A DNA stretch of 19,595 nt, taken from assembly GCA_019348435.1 (NCBI GenBank), contig JAHWJM010000008.1, positions 1 to 19,595 on the forward strand. Reading direction: 5' to 3'. The stretch is from Actinomycetota bacterium (GTDB taxonomy: Bacteria; Actinomycetota; Thermoleophilia; Solirubrobacterales; Solirubrobacteraceae). The notes below the pieces were generated by a model. The model saw only the letters and a list, made by a program, of their open reading frames with translations, had not been told where the DNA came from and ran no database searches. Numbering within the stretch: the first letter of the stretch is position 1; every line of letters starts with the position of its first letter. The position numbers were made by a program, and so were the translations under genes. Shown in pieces: positions 18,186 to 19,595 of the stretch.

Positions 18186-18268
18186 GCGCCACCGGGGGCC
18201 GACCGCCGCCGCCTCGCGACCGCGCGGCGCGCCGACGCACGGCCGGCCACGTCGCGAACACGCGCCCG

Positions 18269-18274
18269 TATCGT
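18269..18274 (+). promoter_or_regulatory. Putative -10 (TATCGT) for a leaderless gene at 18283
   Basis: TATCGT ends 8 nt before the ATG at 18283 and no Shine-Dalgarno is present. It lies in the 97-bp gap after the antiporter gene, where I see no convincing terminator. Confidence 0.45.
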
Positions 18275-18282
18275 CTGCGCGG

Positions 18283-18765
18283 ATGATCGAACTGGCGCTG
18301 ACCCGCAGCTCCGGTGACCGCCGCCGCTTCGAGCTGGACGGCATCGGCACGCTGCGCCTCGGCGGCTGGGCGTCGCGCTGGGCGACGGCCGAGGCCGGTG
18401 AGCGCCGATGGGGGCTGGCCCGGCGCGGGTTGTGGAGGTCTCGGATCGAGGCCACCGACCCCGCGGGCAGCGTGGTCGGGACGTTCGTGGGCCGCTCGCT
18501 CAAGCGCGGCGGAACGCTGCGGTGGGAGGAGCACGAGTACGTGCTCGAGCCCGACAGCAACTGGACCGAGCACTACGCGCTCGGCGACGGCGACCGCCGG
18601 CTGGCCGTGCTCGAGGGCAGGGGCTGGGGCAAGCGCCCGGTGCGCATCGACGTCGACGACCGATCCGCGATCGATCCCGGGCTGCTGTTGTTCACCGCGT
18701 TCGTCGTACGCGCGCTGGCCGAGGACGCGACCGCCGCGGACAGCGCCGCGAGCAGCTCTCACTGA
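18283..18765 (+). CDS. Small LURP-one/tubby-like beta-barrel protein of unknown function
   Basis: 160 residues, soluble, without signal or membrane segment. The sequence alternates short strands with turn residues (RRFELDGIGTLRLGGW, RWGLARRGLWRSRIEATD, GTLRWEEHEYVLEP, RLAVLEGRGWGKRPVRIDVDD) and ends in one hydrophobic helix (PGLLLFTAFVVRALAED). This order, many strands then a central hydrophobic helix, resembles the LURP-one-related/tubby-like fold (DUF567), which in bacteria has no settled function. The domain call is from pattern memory only. The gene follows the antiporter but has its own -10. Its stop overlaps the stop of the convergent glycosyltransferase gene (shared span 18759-18765). 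Confidence 0.7.
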   Translation: MIELALTRSSGDRRRFELDGIGTLRLGGWASRWATAEAGERRWGLARRGLWRSRIEATDPAGSVVGTFVGRSLKRGGTLRWEEHEYVLEPDSNWTEHYALGDGDRRLAVLEGRGWGKRPVRIDVDDRSAIDPGLLLFTAFVVRALAEDATAADSAASSSH

Positions 18766-19595
18766 CCGAGCAGGCGCGGGAGCAGCTCCTCGCGCACGGC
18801 GGCGTCGACGGCAGCCGGGGTGAACGGGGCGAGCGCGATGGCGGCGCGCTGCGCGTAGTCCGGCGCCGGCGCGTCGAGCGCGGCGCGCAGGGCGCGCGCA
18901 AGACCCGCGTCATCGGCTGCGACGAGACGCGGGTCGAGCGCGCGGGCGAGGGGGAGCGCGGCGTACGGCCCGGGCGCGGCGGTCGTCACGAGCAGACAGC
19001 CGTCGGCGAGTGCCTCGAGCTGCGCGATGCCGTAGTCCTCGCGCCGCGGCGCCGTGACGAAGACGCGCGCGCGGCGCAGCAGGGCGCGGTACTCGGCGGG
19101 CGCGAGGCGTCCGGCGACACGGACGCCGGGGACGTCTGCGCGGCGCAGGTCGGCGCCCGCGACGACGAGCTGCTCATCGCCCGTCCGCGCGCGGCCCCAC
19201 GCGCGCAGCACGCGGTCGAGCCCCTTCTTCTGCGGGTTCGCGGCGTACGTCACCGCCGCGATGTCGCGCGCCGCGCCGCCGCTGTGCGCTGAGGGCTCGA
19301 CGGCGATCGGGACCACGACGGCGCCAGCGTGCGGGTGCGGCGTCTCGGCGAGCGAGCCGGCGTGCCACGGCACGAGCAGCGGCGCGGTGCGCAGCCGGCG
19401 ACGTTCGAGCGGGCGCTGCCAGACGCCGTGGCGCCCCGGGCGGTTGACGGCCGACGGCGCGTCGTAGCGGATCGCACCCGGGCGCGGCCACAGCAGCGCG
19501 GCAGTCGTCGTCGAATAGACGATCGCGCGGGGGTCGTAGGCGGCGATGCCCGCGCGCGCGGCGACCCGCGCGGCGCGCGCCCAGGCGAGATCCGT
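18759..19595 (-). CDS. GT-B glycosyltransferase (GT4-like), C-terminal part
   Basis: The minus-strand frame is open from the right edge to TGA at 18761-18759, so the N-terminal part lies outside the window; the GTG at 19373 is internal, since the upstream codons (including YDPRAIVYSTTTAALLWP) read on without a stop. The C-terminal Rossmann lobe has ANPQKKGLDRVLRAW, VVAGADL, VRVAGRLAPAEYRALLRRARVFV and the E-x7-E-type site REDYGIAQLEALADGCLLVTT, typical of GT1/GT4 retaining transferases that use nucleotide sugars. YGIAQLEA with the following ADG is the donor-binding block. Acceptor unknown; envelope polysaccharide or glycolipid is likely for the family. Confidence 0.85.
   Translation of the reverse strand, partial: TDLAWARAARVAARAGIAAYDPRAIVYSTTTAALLWPRPGAIRYDAPSAVNRPGRHGVWQRPLERRRLRTAPLLVPWHAGSLAETPHPHAGAVVVPIAVEPSAHSGGAARDIAAVTYAANPQKKGLDRVLRAWGRARTGDEQLVVAGADLRRADVPGVRVAGRLAPAEYRALLRRARVFVTAPRREDYGIAQLEALADGCLLVTTAAPGPYAALPLARALDPRLVAADDAGLARALRAALDAPAPDYAQRAAIALAPFTPAAVDAAVREELLPRLLGQ

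Overview
The window is very GC-rich (roughly 70 % by eye), gene-dense DNA with GTG starts, 4-base start/stop overlaps and an actinobacterial-type isoleucyl-tRNA synthetase. This suits an actinobacterium, most likely class Thermoleophilia (Solirubrobacterales-like). That placement is inferred from protein style and was not tested by a search. I see no tRNA, rRNA, CRISPR array, insertion sequence or phage gene. Most of it reads as ordinary chromosome.

Layout. 1-683: 3' end of a glycoside hydrolase family 2 gene (+). 733-2058: class II fumarase fumC (+). 2076-3394 (-): a lipoprotein gene translationally coupled to an alpha/beta-hydrolase-fold gene whose catalytic Ser and His are both missing. 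3461-4828 (-): membrane-anchored HD-GYP protein. 4872-4961 (-): a 29-residue membrane peptide with its own promoter and a strong Shine-Dalgarno. 5222-6609 (+): MerR-type regulator with a degenerate cobalamin-binding region, coupled to a small zinc-ribbon/PAS protein. 6653-7084 (+): MarR regulator. 7094-8005 (-): LysR regulator, divergent from a cupin gene (8109-8561, +). 8659-11790 (+): ileS. 11809-12752 (-): a 29-codon leaderless ORF coupled to a class I methyltransferase. 12870-13199 (-): trxA. 13277-14752 (-): polyprenol-phosphate-mannose-synthase-like glycosyltransferase followed by a SpoIIM-family membrane protein. 14777-18185 (+): polX, then a CPA2 cation/proton antiporter with an NAD-binding RCK domain. 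18283-18765 (+): a LURP-one/tubby-like small protein. 18759-19595 (-): 3' part of a GT-B glycosyltransferase, running off the window.

Expression signals. Many genes lack a Shine-Dalgarno but have a TANNNT -10 hexamer 6-11 nt before the start codon, which predicts leaderless mRNAs. The two divergent starts at 14752 and 14777 are 24 bp apart and share one symmetric TACCCTA element. A minority (fumC, the 29-residue peptide, cupin, trxA) have clear Shine-Dalgarno sites. No stretch over 300 bp lacks a gene; the longest gap is 4962-5221.

Most worth following: the 4872 micropeptide with an inverted repeat inside its promoter, facing the cobalamin-less MerR/PAS pair; the catalytically dead hydrolase coupled to a lipoprotein; the leaderless micro-ORF before the methyltransferase; and the antiporter gene, which has no canonical start codon next to a 12-bp tandem duplication.
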